From contig NZ_JAMHIW010000001.1 in assembly GCF_023896955.1 (NCBI RefSeq), positions 248,001 to 312,000 of the forward strand: a DNA stretch of 64,000 nucleotides, written 5' to 3'. Source of the DNA: Micromonospora sp. RHAY321. GTDB taxonomy: Bacteria > Actinomycetota > Actinomycetes > Mycobacteriales > Micromonosporaceae. The notes under the pieces were generated by a model. That model did not search any database. It had not been told where the DNA came from and saw only the letters and a list, made by a program, of their open reading frames with translations. How positions within the stretch are numbered: the first letter of the stretch is position 1; each line of letters opens with the position of its first letter. Positions 1 through 8,140 of the stretch are shown piece by piece. The translations under genes and the position numbers were made by a program.

Positions 1-134
1 GGGATGCTTGGCGTCAGCCACGCGTTGAGACGCAGCAGCGCGGCAGGTACGGCGTAGAGCAGCAGAACCAGTGGGATGGCGGCGGCTATAGAAGCTGACC
101 GGCGTCGCATGGCTGCCACCTGCCTCGTCGTCAT
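1..134 (-). CDS. N-terminus of a membrane or exported protein, cut by the window edge
   Basis: The reading frame starts at ATG 134 on the minus strand and runs open off the left edge, giving about 44 residues. A strong purine-rich ribosome binding site (GGGGGAGGG) sits a few bases upstream. The visible part has a basic start (MTTRQVAAMRRRS) followed by a hydrophobic stretch at about residues 15-34 (IAAAIPLVLLLYAVPAALL), so it is either a signal sequence or a first membrane helix. Nothing of the mature domain is visible, so no function can be given. It is divergent from the genes to its right. Confidence 0.6.
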   Translation of the reverse strand, partial: MTTRQVAAMRRRSASIAAAIPLVLLLYAVPAALLRLNAWLTPSI

Positions 135-426
135 GGTCGGCCCTCCCCCGTCAGACAAGGACGGAACAGCAGCCAACGCTGGCAGTCGGTAACCGACTGG
201 GAGGGATGCTGCTGGTGACGCCGACGGTATGGCGTGTCGCTCTGCCGGCGGGCGCGTTAGAGGCTGACACAACCTCACAACACCTGACGGCGCCTCACAC
301 CTGCGGGCCAGTGGCCTCTTGATGGACCCGGCCGGTCAAGGCTTCGCTCTCGCATCCGCCGATTTCAAGCCTCGGCGGGAGTGTCGGCTCGGTGCAAGGG
401 ACTCCACAACTGCTGGTGGCGACGCT

Positions 427-663
427 CTACTCGTCCGTTGCAGCGTCGGCCCGTCCAGCGCTGTTGCTGTCACCGGCGTTGCCGTCACTACCAGCTCGGC
501 AAGCAGCTCCTGCAGGGGCGCAGGGCGCGAGCAGGCTCAGCACGTATTCCTGACGCTGCTCCTCGCTGAGGTCCTGCCACGCCTTGCCCGCATCAGCCAG
601 GTGGGCACGGACAGCCTCGATGCGGAGCGGATGGCCCTCGATACGCACCGCCTCAACATCCAC
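427..663 (-). CDS. Small hypothetical protein, 78 aa
   Basis: Starts at ATG 663 just after a GGGTGG purine run. The N-terminal half is rich in charged and helical residues and includes AWQDLSEEQRQEYVLSLL, which reads like a real amphipathic helix. The C-terminal third is low-complexity (Ala, Gly, Ser, Asp). I recognise no family. The opposite strand also carries open frames here, so this is a modest call based on residue composition. It could equally be the remnant of a longer gene, because the surrounding kilobase has no intact operon. Confidence 0.35.
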   Translation of the reverse strand: MDVEAVRIEGHPLRIEAVRAHLADAGKAWQDLSEEQRQEYVLSLLAPCAPAGAACRAGSDGNAGDSNSAGRADAATDE

Positions 664-896
664 CCGTCAAGAGTGCACCGAGCGGCAAGCGGTTTAGGAG
701 TGTGGACACGGCCGCTATCCGCGCGGTACTGACCTGGCTCGCCATGCCGGCCGCCACGTCCAGGAGCTGATCGCCGTTGACCCTCGGCTTCCGGGCCAAC
801 GGGCACGCGATGGGGCACGGCGACCGAGGGACTATGAGATCAAGATGGGCGATCGGCTGACCTGGGCACGTGGCGGTCTAGCAGCCGAAACACCTC

Positions 897-1223
897 ATGC
901 TGGCGCTCCCCGACCCGACCGACCACAACCTGCGCCGCTGGAACACCTGGGAACCTAGGCAGTTAGCGCAACTCGGTTCGGTGCTACTGCAAAAACGGCT
1001 GCTCGTCGAAGTCGTGCGCCCGTCGGCCGGACGTAGGTACTTCATCCCCGGGCCCTGGCTTGAACGGAGATTCGTGCCGGCATTCGATGCATGGAAGTCT
1101 GTCCTGTACGGGTTCGCCCCAGACCAGGATCCTCCGTACCGATGGACTCTTGTCAGCCGCCCGGTTGCCGAACTGTTCCAGGACGCGGCCGACCGTGTGA
1201 CCTCGGGCGACCTCCCGCACTGA
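897..1223 (+). CDS. Hypothetical protein, possibly the 3' part of a broken gene (108 aa)
   Basis: An open frame with a natural-looking residue mix (Trp, Phe, Tyr and charged residues well spread, for example RRWNTWEPRQLAQLGSVLL). It has an ATG at 897 but no clear ribosome binding site. A different frame just upstream (about 731-896) also looks coding and runs into it, which suggests that one longer gene has been split by a frameshift. The family is not recognised. The neighbouring DUF4262 gene converges on it from the right. Confidence 0.35.
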   Translation: MLALPDPTDHNLRRWNTWEPRQLAQLGSVLLQKRLLVEVVRPSAGRRYFIPGPWLERRFVPAFDAWKSVLYGFAPDQDPPYRWTLVSRPVAELFQDAADRVTSGDLPH

Positions 1224-1363
1224 ACGCTGCCGCACGAGAGGCTGCCCGGACTGGGTTAGCAACAGAAAGGCTCGACTGGCGGAACTCATCCGCCCGTGCC
1301 GCGAACAGCGCATCCGCGAACTTGCCCAAGGCGCGACTCGCGGCATGTGTGCGTGCACCGGTC

Positions 1364-1972
1364 CTATGCTGCTGGCGCCTCCGTCCACACACAGCGCGGA
1401 TACTCGTCCATCGGCAGCCACAGCTCCGGCTGCGCATCATAGGTACCGTGCTCACGCTCTGGGTCCCCTGGGTACCGGCCGGACGTGTCAGGCCACAGGA
1501 GTTGGACCACCGGGAACGGTGGGCGCTGATAGTAGTCAATGGCGGCGCCGAACAATCGCTCGTACCAACTGCTGTGCACCGGGGCGAGGCGGAGTTCGCA
1601 CTCAATGACGCCCGCCAGTTTGAGATCCGGCGTCAGCGTGAGCCCGTCACGTATCCGTTGGCCGACCGCGTTGACGATGACCATAGCTTGCTGTTGGGGG
1701 ACGCCGAGTAGGCAGACCTCAACGCTGCCGTAGCTGTGCCACAGGCCGATCGAGTACGCCCAGTCGGGCATGGTTGTGCCGCGGACGCCGGTCACGCCCC
1801 ACCCGTACTCACGGACCAGCCGTGCGTTGCGGCGCTCGCGATCTGGCCAAGACCATTCGGCCGACCGCCACCAGCGCCTCGGCCTGCCGTCGCCCTCGCA
1901 GAGCAGGCAATGACACTCGCGGTTGAGCGGTTCAGGCATCGGCGAATCGTACCGAGCGAACTTCGGTGTCAC
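1364..1972 (-). CDS. DUF4262-domain protein
   Basis: A 202-residue protein resembling the DUF4262 family, whose members have no established reaction. The diagnostic stretch is around residues 60-100: YGWGVTGV, then PDWAYSIGLWHSYGSVEVCL, matching the family pattern of a Gly-Trp strand followed by 'Y-x-hydrophobic-G-L' and an acidic residue. Two close Cys residues near the N-terminus (CHCLLC) may bind metal. The GTG start at 1972 overlaps the stop of an upstream zinc-ribbon-like frame as GTGA, which favours it; ATG 1939 (MPEPLNREC) is the alternative. No partner gene suggests a pathway. Confidence 0.7.
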   Translation of the reverse strand: MTPKFARYDSPMPEPLNRECHCLLCEGDGRPRRWWRSAEWSWPDRERRNARLVREYGWGVTGVRGTTMPDWAYSIGLWHSYGSVEVCLLGVPQQQAMVIVNAVGQRIRDGLTLTPDLKLAGVIECELRLAPVHSSWYERLFGAAIDYYQRPPFPVVQLLWPDTSGRYPGDPEREHGTYDAQPELWLPMDEYPRCVWTEAPAA

Positions 1973-2130
1973 GTAGGCGGTGAGTCCCTTAGCATCCGCT
2001 CATCGGCACGACCGGACGGCAACCGAGCCAGCTCGGCGCCACGCTGCGTAGCGCACGGATCGCGGCAGAATCCATGAGATCCGGATACTGAATCGCCGCA
2101 GTAGGGACAGGAAGTCCGTCTGCGCGGGCA
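1969..2130 (-). pseudogene. Zinc-ribbon-like C-terminal fragment upstream of the DUF4262 gene
   Basis: A 53-residue open stretch with CPYCGDSVSGSHGFCRDPC, a plausible C-x2-C ... C-x3-C metal site, ending in a stop that overlaps the next gene's GTG start. No convincing start codon lies in this frame upstream. An adjacent frame (about 2140-2282) also looks coding, so this is probably the tail of a gene broken by a frameshift. Seen: the cysteine spacing and the overlap. Inferred: former coupling to the DUF4262 gene. Confidence 0.3.
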
Positions 2131-2329
2131 GAGGTCCTCATGGGCGCGGTTGGGGGGTCTCGGTCTTCGGCGAAGGCTGTCTGCTCCGCGGGTGCAACCC
2201 AGATGCCGGATAGCTGTTTGACGTGGTGGACATGGTCTTTACTCGGCAGGTTCCCGACGCTTCGGGCGGCCATCGCTGTCACGCTGGGCGACGCGCGACT
2301 TGCGGCGATGCCGTGCCATACTGCGGCAC

Positions 2330-2815
2330 GTGCACGTGACCGGGGAAGTACAGGTGACGTACGGCCTGCTGCGGCGGATGAGCCAAGACGCCCAGGGCCG
2401 TTGGCAACGCGTCATGCGGATGCTTCTGCTCGCCCTCGCGGCACTGGTTGTGCTGCTGGCCACGCTGCTCGCCACACTGGCCGGGTTCAACGGTCGGCTG
2501 CTCTACCTCGTGCTGGTGTTGTGTGCCGCGTACGCCGTGATGGAACTCCTTCCGGTACTGAGTTGGTTGCTGCAGCGCCGCCTCTTCGTCGAGCCGTTCC
2601 GGTACGGGGTGAGCACGTCGGGCGTCGACATCCAGACCGCGAGCAGCCGGACCCAGATCGACTGGTCCGGCATCAGCCGGATTCGGCGGCGACGCCATAC
2701 CTGGCTGCTGAAGTACGGCATGAGCCAGATCCCGGTGCCGCGGGCGGCGTTCTCGCCCGAGGATCAACGGATCGTGGACGACTTCATCGTCGGGCGCCCC
2801 GAGTTCGCTGGGTGA
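2330..2815 (+). CDS. YcxB-like membrane protein
   Basis: About 161 residues with the YcxB-like layout. A short N-terminal strand region (VTGEVQVTYGLLRRM) is followed by two membrane helices at roughly residues 33-51 and 58-75. A cytoplasmic beta-rich domain then contains RYGVSTSGVDIQTASSRTQI, DWSGISRIRRR and a C-terminal VPRAAFSPEDQRIVDDFI. The last segments are typical of the YcxB-like C-terminal domain, whose function is unknown. The start could be GTG 2330 or GTG 2336; a TTG further upstream seems less likely. It stands alone between minus-strand genes. Confidence 0.75.
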   Translation: MHVTGEVQVTYGLLRRMSQDAQGRWQRVMRMLLLALAALVVLLATLLATLAGFNGRLLYLVLVLCAAYAVMELLPVLSWLLQRRLFVEPFRYGVSTSGVDIQTASSRTQIDWSGISRIRRRRHTWLLKYGMSQIPVPRAAFSPEDQRIVDDFIVGRPEFAG

Positions 2816-2987
2816 CCGTTCCCCCAACGCGACCAGACCGAGCAGCGAGACCGCCGAATCGTGCATCACGTCGGCAGCGTCCTCGCTCGCAGCAGCCGAC
2901 CGCTCGGCTACGGCCAGTAACCCGTACGGTGTTGTTCGCTGGTTGACCACGGTGTCTTGTGCCCCCTGCGTGCCCCAGGATGCCGCG

Positions 2988-3209
2988 CTACCACCTCCGA
3001 CGCCATTCAAGGCGACCTCGATGCGCCACCGCCGGGACGTCCCCTCGCTGGACGTACAGCACCTCGTCCTCAACCCACCAGACGTCGCCGACGCGAAGGA
3101 ACACCGGCACCTCCAACGTCAGGGCAAAAAGGCAGCCGCCGGAACTGCCGGGCAGCCCTTCCAGGTCATCCACCAGCTCCATACGGCCAGCAATGACGGG
3201 CTTGGTCAC
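2988..3209 (-). CDS. Small hypothetical protein, 73 aa
   Basis: From the paired GTG codons near 3209 the product reads as a compact beta-rich small protein with the central sequence CLFALTLEVPVFLRVGDVWW and a basic C-terminus. A frame extending to ATG 3275 is possible, but its first 22 residues look non-coding. A GGTGG run precedes the chosen start. No family is recognised. It is followed on the same strand, after a gap, by no obvious partner. Confidence 0.5.
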   Translation of the reverse strand: MTKPVIAGRMELVDDLEGLPGSSGGCLFALTLEVPVFLRVGDVWWVEDEVLYVQRGDVPAVAHRGRLEWRRRW

Positions 3210-3379
3210 CACGCCACCATTCTGCCGGTGCCCCACGCGGCCCCGACGACTCCTTAACCCCCACGCAACCAACACAACCAGGCAACCAACACAACCGCCC
3301 GATTTGCTCCCCCGCGACAGATGAGCTGCGAGAACGGTCCTCCGGCGTCCACAGTTGTCCGCCGACGTCGATCCCGGTC

Positions 3380-3396
3380 GTCACTCAGTTAGTCAC
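3380..3396. repeat. Copy 1 of a 17-bp repeat
   Basis: GTCACTCAGTTAGTCAC occurs here and identically at 4513-4529. It contains two direct GTCAC units 12 bp apart. This copy covers the 3' end and stop codon of the minus-strand gene at 3389-3769; the other copy is intergenic. Confidence 0.7.
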
Positions 3397-3769
3397 CCGG
3401 TCCCACCGGGACCTCGTAGTCCCCACCCAAGCCGGTGACCTCGTCACCCTGAGGGTCGTAGATAACCGGGCCGTACCGCTCCGCCAGGTCCAGGACGACG
3501 TCTAGCGCCTCACTGCCCCGCGGTGAGTAGCTGATGTTCATGCTCATGTGGTCGATGCCGGCACCGAGAGGTGCCGACATCCAGGGCGACTCCGGGTCGT
3601 ACGGCGGATGGTCCGGGAAGCGCGCACGCAGTTCCTCGTAAAAGGAGACGATCCGCTGGTCAAGCTCACCGTCTCGGTGCTCCATGCCGGTGCAGTGATC
3701 GGCCATCTGCCGCACATCGTCTGCCGTCGCGGAAGGCTCGACCGACAGGACCATAAGATCAAAACTCAC
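3389..3769 (-). CDS. Hypothetical protein of a family common in actinomycetes (126 aa)
   Basis: Starting at GTG 3769 (VSFDLMVLSVEPSATADD), the protein carries the segments DQRIVSFYEELRARFPDHPP, SPWMSAPLGAGIDHMSMNIS and RYGPVIYDPQGDEV. I know this pattern from orphan actinobacterial proteins that often sit near toxin or immunity genes, but I know of no demonstrated activity. The track-style longer start (ATG 3817) adds residues that do not fit the pattern. Its stop lies inside a 17-bp sequence (3380-3396) repeated at 4513-4529. Confidence 0.7.
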   Translation of the reverse strand: MSFDLMVLSVEPSATADDVRQMADHCTGMEHRDGELDQRIVSFYEELRARFPDHPPYDPESPWMSAPLGAGIDHMSMNISYSPRGSEALDVVLDLAERYGPVIYDPQGDEVTGLGGDYEVPVGPGD

Positions 3770-4046
3770 CGCTACATGCTCCCTGACCAGAAGCGGCTCC
3801 GTCGACCTCAACCCCACCGTCAGGTTGGAAGGTGCCGCGCATCAGCTTGGGAATCGGATTGATCTACACCTTGGGTAGCGGTGCCGGCTGGTCGAGCAAC
3901 ACGGAGCGAGTAGACGCCCGCCAAGGTGCCGGTGTTGGCCGCCACATCGGGCACGACACGGGCACGGCCGCCCCCAAGAGCGAGGGCGAGGGCGAGGGCG
4001 AGCGGACGGTACGACGACGAGATCGGCCGAGCCCTAAGATCAGCCG

Positions 4047-4382
4047 ATGGCTAGGTTGGCACCCGCATCTGCTCGGTCTCGCACACATCCAGGAGCAGTC
4101 GGAGACGTGCTATTGACCGACGTAGCGGACATCCCTGCGGGTGTCGTCGTCAGCGTCCTTACGTTCGCTCCGGGTACGCAAGTCACGCTCGGAGCGTCGG
4201 AAGACATGGAAATGTTCTGTGTCATCACCGGCGCGGGCTGGGTCGACAGCAGCGAGAGTGGACGCCAAGAGCTACACCTCGGATCGAGGCTCGCCGTGCC
4301 AAAGGGCGATACTCCTACGCTGGGTTCGACTGAAGGCATGATGGTCGTGGGCGTCTTCGGTGGCTGGATGATGCCAGAGTGA
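4047..4382 (+). CDS. Small cupin-fold protein
   Basis: A 111-residue product that matches a single-domain cupin. Its strands read VVSVLTFAPGTQVTLGASED, MEMFCVITGAGWV, ELHLGSRLAVPKGDTPTLGS and GMMVVGVFGG. The usual two histidines of cupin motif 1 are not visible, so metal binding and enzyme activity are doubtful; a sugar- or ligand-binding role is equally possible. ATG 4047 lacks a clear ribosome binding site, and a GTG further in (V of GDVLLTD) is an alternative. No operon partner. Confidence 0.6.
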   Translation: MARLAPASARSRTHPGAVGDVLLTDVADIPAGVVVSVLTFAPGTQVTLGASEDMEMFCVITGAGWVDSSESGRQELHLGSRLAVPKGDTPTLGSTEGMMVVGVFGGWMMPE

Positions 4383-4512
4383 GGCGTTGAACCTCGCTAC
4401 CTCTTCGGTGTGAATGAAGGACCGCCGCTCGGCTGGCTGTTGCAGCAGTGGACGGCACCTTCACCGACCGTCGCTTCCTGTCCACGCTCGTCCTCCCTGG
4501 TGCATCCCTGTG

Positions 4513-4529
4513 GTCACTCAGTTAGTCAC
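4513..4529. repeat. Copy 2 of the 17-bp repeat
   Basis: Identical to 3380-3396, in the same orientation, lying between the cupin gene and the small membrane protein gene. It could be residue of a former gene end or of a mobile element; the sequence alone does not say which. Confidence 0.7.
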
Positions 4530-4622
4530 TCAGCAGCGACTCGCCCAGGTTGCGCATCTCTGGCGTCATGCTGGGTCAACGCTGTCTCGCTTGGAGTGGC
4601 TAGACAGCCGTAAACTCGGCTG

Positions 4623-4790
4623 ATGGCGTCAGTGATCCAGGCCATGGGCGTCGTCGGTGTTGCTGCGGTCCTGGTCACCGTGGTCGTCCTCGCGCTGATT
4701 TCCTTCCGAAAATCACGGCATCGCCAAGCAGACGATGACGCCGGGGACTTCCCGCTCAGCCCCCCACTGGATGGGGGCCAGCGGTGGTGA
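4623..4790 (+). CDS. Small single-pass membrane protein, 55 aa
   Basis: ATG 4623 to TGA 4790 encodes MASVIQAMGVVGVAAVLVTV and then more hydrophobic residues to about position 27. A basic stop-transfer (SFRKSRHRQ) and an acidic, Pro-containing cytoplasmic tail follow. The topology is N-out/C-in by the positive-inside rule. The size and layout are typical of short orphan membrane proteins in actinomycetes. No clear ribosome binding site is present and no function can be assigned. Confidence 0.5.
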   Translation: MASVIQAMGVVGVAAVLVTVVVLALISFRKSRHRQADDDAGDFPLSPPLDGGQRW

Positions 4791-4913
4791 CACAGGTGAT
4801 AGCTGCTAGACATTGAGCCTTTTCCAACCTGACCTTGCAGCTCAGGGTGGGTGCGGCGAGCCCGGAGATCGATGAGGGTGCGGCTCCGAGGGGCGCTGGA
4901 AGCTTTTCACGTA

Positions 4914-4951
4914 GGGATGAAGCCCGGCCGTCATCGGCCGGGCTTCATCCC
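4914..4951 (-). terminator. Strong hairpin terminator of the SUKH-family gene
   Basis: A perfect 17-bp inverted repeat with a four-base loop (TCAT), starting GGGATGAAGCCCGG and ending in its complement. It begins 10 bp beyond the stop of the minus-strand gene at 4961-5584. There is no long T-run, as is usual for high-GC actinomycete terminators. It can also act on transcripts from the left. Confidence 0.85.
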
Positions 4952-4960
4952 ATGGTCGTG

Positions 4961-5584
4961 CTATCCGTAGTTGTACATGCCGGCGTAGGGGTCGGGCTCG
5001 CCGGTCCACGGGTCCACCCCGGACCGCAGCCGGCGCATGTACTCCGTCCGGGTCAGGAAGGTGGCCCTCCTACGGCCGAAAAGGCCGACGTCGCTCAGAG
5101 GGCAGGTGGGGAAGTCTCCTTCCAGGTGGCGGACGAGAAATTCGACTATGCCGCAGTCGTAGCGACGCCAGATGGACTTGCCGCGGTTGTAGAGCAGCAC
5201 CGGCCAATTCTCGGGGTCCGGATCGGAGGCGTCCCAGCACAGGTTGTCGCCACTGGAGTCCACGGCCCACAGGACCAGCCGTGGAGTGGCGCCCTCGAGG
5301 TCACGCTCCTTACGCGACTCCTGCCACAGGACCTCGGCGAACGCCGTACCGGCCCGCATGTCAGCGCCGTCCCCGTCGGGCGGTTCGACCCAGGGCTCCG
5401 GTGTACCGATCACCAGATAGTCCTCGATCATCCCCGCTCCATAGATTGCGATGAAGCGCTGGTACGCGGCCGGGAAGGCTCTCCCCCAGGACTCGGCGAT
5501 CTCGTCCCAGCCGACCACCGTGTCGCTCTCCGTCTCGGGCGGCATGAGGCGCAACAGCGCCTCCAGCTCCGCGGGTTCAGGCAT
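4961..5584 (-). CDS. SMI1/KNR4 (SUKH) family protein, likely immunity type
   Basis: A 207-residue protein with the SUKH signature near its N-terminus: GWDEIAESWGRAFPAAYQRF followed by IAIYGAGMI. This is the family pattern of an acidic helix, L/W-G-x-x-F-P, Y-x-x-F and Y-G-x-G. SUKH proteins are mostly immunity proteins that bind nuclease or other polymorphic toxins in the cytoplasm; here no toxin gene is adjacent. The start is ATG 5584, preceded by GAGGAG, and both lie inside the 3' end of the IS5-family transposase remnant, so the insertion supplies the translation start. A strong terminator follows. Confidence 0.75.
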   Translation of the reverse strand: MPEPAELEALLRLMPPETESDTVVGWDEIAESWGRAFPAAYQRFIAIYGAGMIEDYLVIGTPEPWVEPPDGDGADMRAGTAFAEVLWQESRKERDLEGATPRLVLWAVDSSGDNLCWDASDPDPENWPVLLYNRGKSIWRRYDCGIVEFLVRHLEGDFPTCPLSDVGLFGRRRATFLTRTEYMRRLRSGVDPWTGEPDPYAGMYNYG

Positions 5585-6263
5585 CACGTCTCCTCAGCTC
5601 GGCGATCAATGGGTGAGCCTTGCATCCTCCGTAGCGGTTGGCTTCGGCGTGGTGCAGAACGAGGATGGCCTGCACGATTGTGGTCGCTCGCCGTGGGCAG
5701 CACCCCAGCTTGACCAGAGTCCTCCATGTCTTGAGGGTGGCGATCGCGCGTTCGCCGCGGGCGCGGATCGTCGCGTGGGCGCGGTTCACGGCCTTCTGCC
5801 GGCGTGACAGCTTCGGCCGGAAGCGGCGCCGCTTGAACGGAGTGCGCACGCTACCGCGGGCACCTTGATAGCCCTTATCAGCGAAGGTCATCACGTCTGC
5901 ACGGGTCAGCGCCTCGATGATGCCGTGGGCGCGGGCTGCGCTCAGGTCATGGATCGAGCCGGGCAGCGCCGGCGAAGCCCGGACGAGGCCGCCGGCGGCG
6001 TCGGCGATGACCTGCACGTTCACGTCATGGCGCTTGTGTTTCCCGCAGTAGTACGGCTTCTGGTCGGCGACCCGGTAGATCGGAGTCAGGGTGCCGTCCA
6101 GAATCGCGTACGCCAGTCGGCGGATCCGGTCCATAGCGGTTGCCAGGTCATCGGCGGCCATCGCGAGGAGGGCTAATCGCTTCCTGCACCTACCGCCATG
6201 CGGTGCTCACGCCAACTTCGAACGGGATTCTGGTGACGGCGTCCCCGCCGGCCGAGCCTGACC
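5577..6263 (-). pseudogene. IS5-family transposase, decayed
   Basis: The 194-residue open part keeps the DDE transposase core: LDGTLTPI with the first Asp, KHKRHDVNVQVIAD, LPGSIHDLSAARAHGI, MTFADKGYQGA with the second Asp, and GERAIATLKTWR with the Glu. Upstream, the N-terminal helix-turn-helix part can still be read as FEVGVSTAWR. It is cut by a TAG where the family has Tyr, and then by a one-base insertion just before the open part. The first ~60-80 residues are missing. It is therefore inactive. An IS110-family copy starts within 200 bp on the other strand. Confidence 0.8.
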
Positions 6264-6456
6264 CGACTTTGAACTGGCTCCGTGCCCTCATGTGGACCCG
6301 TCGACCCGGTCGGCGGGGGCGCCTATCTCGGCGCGCACGGGCCGGCGTGGTGACCTGATTAGGAGCTTGGGCTCGTCCCTCATCCCCGTTCTGTCCAGCG
6401 TTCTCCTCGTGCTCAGCGGCCGAGTCATGCCGTTCATGCAGCAGGTGGGAGACAGG

Positions 6457-7540
6457 GTGAGCGAGGAGCAGGACGTGACCGTCGGCGTGGACACCCACAA
6501 GGGCATCCACGTCGCGGCGGTATTGGACCAAGCCGCCAGGGTGCTGGGCAACAGAAGCTTGCCGACGACGATGCGCGGCTATGCGCAGCTGGCGACCTGG
6601 GCTGAGTCCTTCGGCAGGGTCGTCAAGGTCGGCGTGGAAGGCACCGGCAGTTACGGCGCCGGTTGCTGCGGTTCCTGACTGACTACGGCCTGGTCGTTGT
6701 GGAGGTTGACCGCCCGGATCGCTCCACCCGCCGCCGCGTCGGCAAAACCGACACCATCGACGCTGAGTCCGCAGCCCGCGCGGCGTTGTCCGGTCGTGCC
6801 AGCGGCACTCCGAAGACTCGCCACGCGCAGGTCGAGATGATCCGGGCTCTGCGCGTCGCCCGCCGTGGGGCGATGAAGGCTCGCATCCAAGCCGGCGGCC
6901 AAATCGAGGCGCTCGTCGTCTCCGCGCCCGATGCAGTCCGGCAGCTCCTTCGCGGGCTGGCCGGCAAGCACCGTATCCGTAGCTGCGCCGCCTTCAGGCC
7001 AGGCGCGGCGACCGATCCGGCAGCCGCCACAAAGGTGGCCCTGCGCAGCCTCGCCCGCCGCTGGCTCGCCCTTCAAGCCGAGATCAACGACCTCGACAGC
7101 CACCTGACCACCCTCGTCACCGCCGTGGCCCCTGACCTGGTCGCCCTGCCCGGCGTCGGCGTCGACACCCCCGGACAACTCCTCGTCACCGCCGGCGACA
7201 ACCCCCACCGGCTCCACTCCGAAGCCGCCTTCGCCCGACTCTGCGGCGTCGCCCCATCCCCGCCAGCTCCGGACGCACCGATCGCCACCGCCTGCACCGC
7301 GGCGGCGATCGCGACGCCAACAGCGCCCTCTGGCGTATCACCCTGGTCCGCATGCGCTGCCACCAGCCCACCAAGGACTACGTCGCCCGCCGCACCGCCG
7401 AGGGCAAGACCAAGACCGAGATCATGCGCTGCTTGAAGCGCCATGTCGCCCGGGAAGCTTTCACTCAACTGACTCGAACCGCCGACACCAGCCAGGTGCC
7501 ACATGCGCTGAGGTCAACGCGCCCCCTCCGGGATGCCTAG
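6457..7540 (+). pseudogene. IS110-family transposase with two frameshifts
   Basis: A full-length DEDD transposase can be read across three frames. It starts at GTG 6457, then gives VTVGVDTHKGIHVAAVLDQA and VKVGVEGTGSYGAG. A one-base loss near 6661 is followed by VEVDRPDRSTRRRVGKTDTI, DAESAARAALSGR and the helix-hairpin-helix VALPGVGVDTPGQLL. A second one-base loss near 7262 precedes the conserved GRTDRHRLHRGGDRDANSAL and YVARRTAEGKTKTEIMRCLK. All family blocks are there, so the frameshifts are recent. The element should be immobile unless helped in trans. Confidence 0.85.
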
Positions 7541-7577
7541 TTGCTCGGCTCCCGCACCTGCTGCCACAGTCGAGATC

Positions 7578-8058
7578 ATGGGTTCGACTTTCACGAATTT
7601 TCGTGGCCAAGGCTTCTGGGCTCGCGACGGCCTGCTAGAAGTCTGGCTCGAAGCTCTCGCGGAGGTCGTGCCCACGCACGCACCTGGCTTGGTTGCAGGA
7701 CGCTCAACGACACTGGCGGAAACAGGCCCGCATCGGCTTCCAGGGCTGCGTTGACGCCAACCTCGACGCTCTCCTCACGTCACAAGGCCGAGTCGCGGTG
7801 GCGCTGCGACTGGTCGACCAAGCCCACGAGCACCTCATCCGACTTGCCGGTCGGAACGGCCGCATCCCGGCGGCGTGGCTCAACGATCGACGTGTCGGCG
7901 GAAGCAATCCCTGGGGAGCTGATCTCGATCTGCAGCCCGTCCGGCAGATCGCTAACGCGTTCGCCGCCCTGATTCATGGCGATCTTCAGACGACAGCCAT
8001 AACCAGCCCAGTTTGCCCAGGCCGGCTTCCCAACAGCCCTGATCCCGCACCAACTTGA
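7578..8058 (+). pseudogene. Frameshifted hypothetical gene
   Basis: Two frames join into one plausible protein. The first, from ATG 7578, reads MGSTFTNFRGQGFWARDGLL and continues with a helical segment. After a frameshift at about 7685-7692 it continues as DAQRHWRKQARIGFQGCVDA, followed by QANAFAALIHG-like text to the stop at 8058. I recognise the opening FRGxGFWARDGLLEVWL as belonging to an actinobacterial orphan family of unknown function. The break is supported by continuous protein-like composition on both sides. Confidence 0.6.
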
Positions 8059-8140
8059 CTCGGCGGGGTTGCGGGAAAATAGGAGCGTCCACTTCGCCGG
8101 CAGCCGGCTGTCGTACTCCGGTTGATGGGTGACACCGTGG

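Noticed and set aside
3960..4020. GAGGGC tandem repeat as a coding or regulatory element
   Set aside because: Only four short units in a gene-poor gap; no frame around it looks coding.
6190..6531. 113-codon minus frame across the IS5/IS110 junction
   Set aside because: Only its last ~17 residues are transposase; the rest is antisense to the IS110 start.
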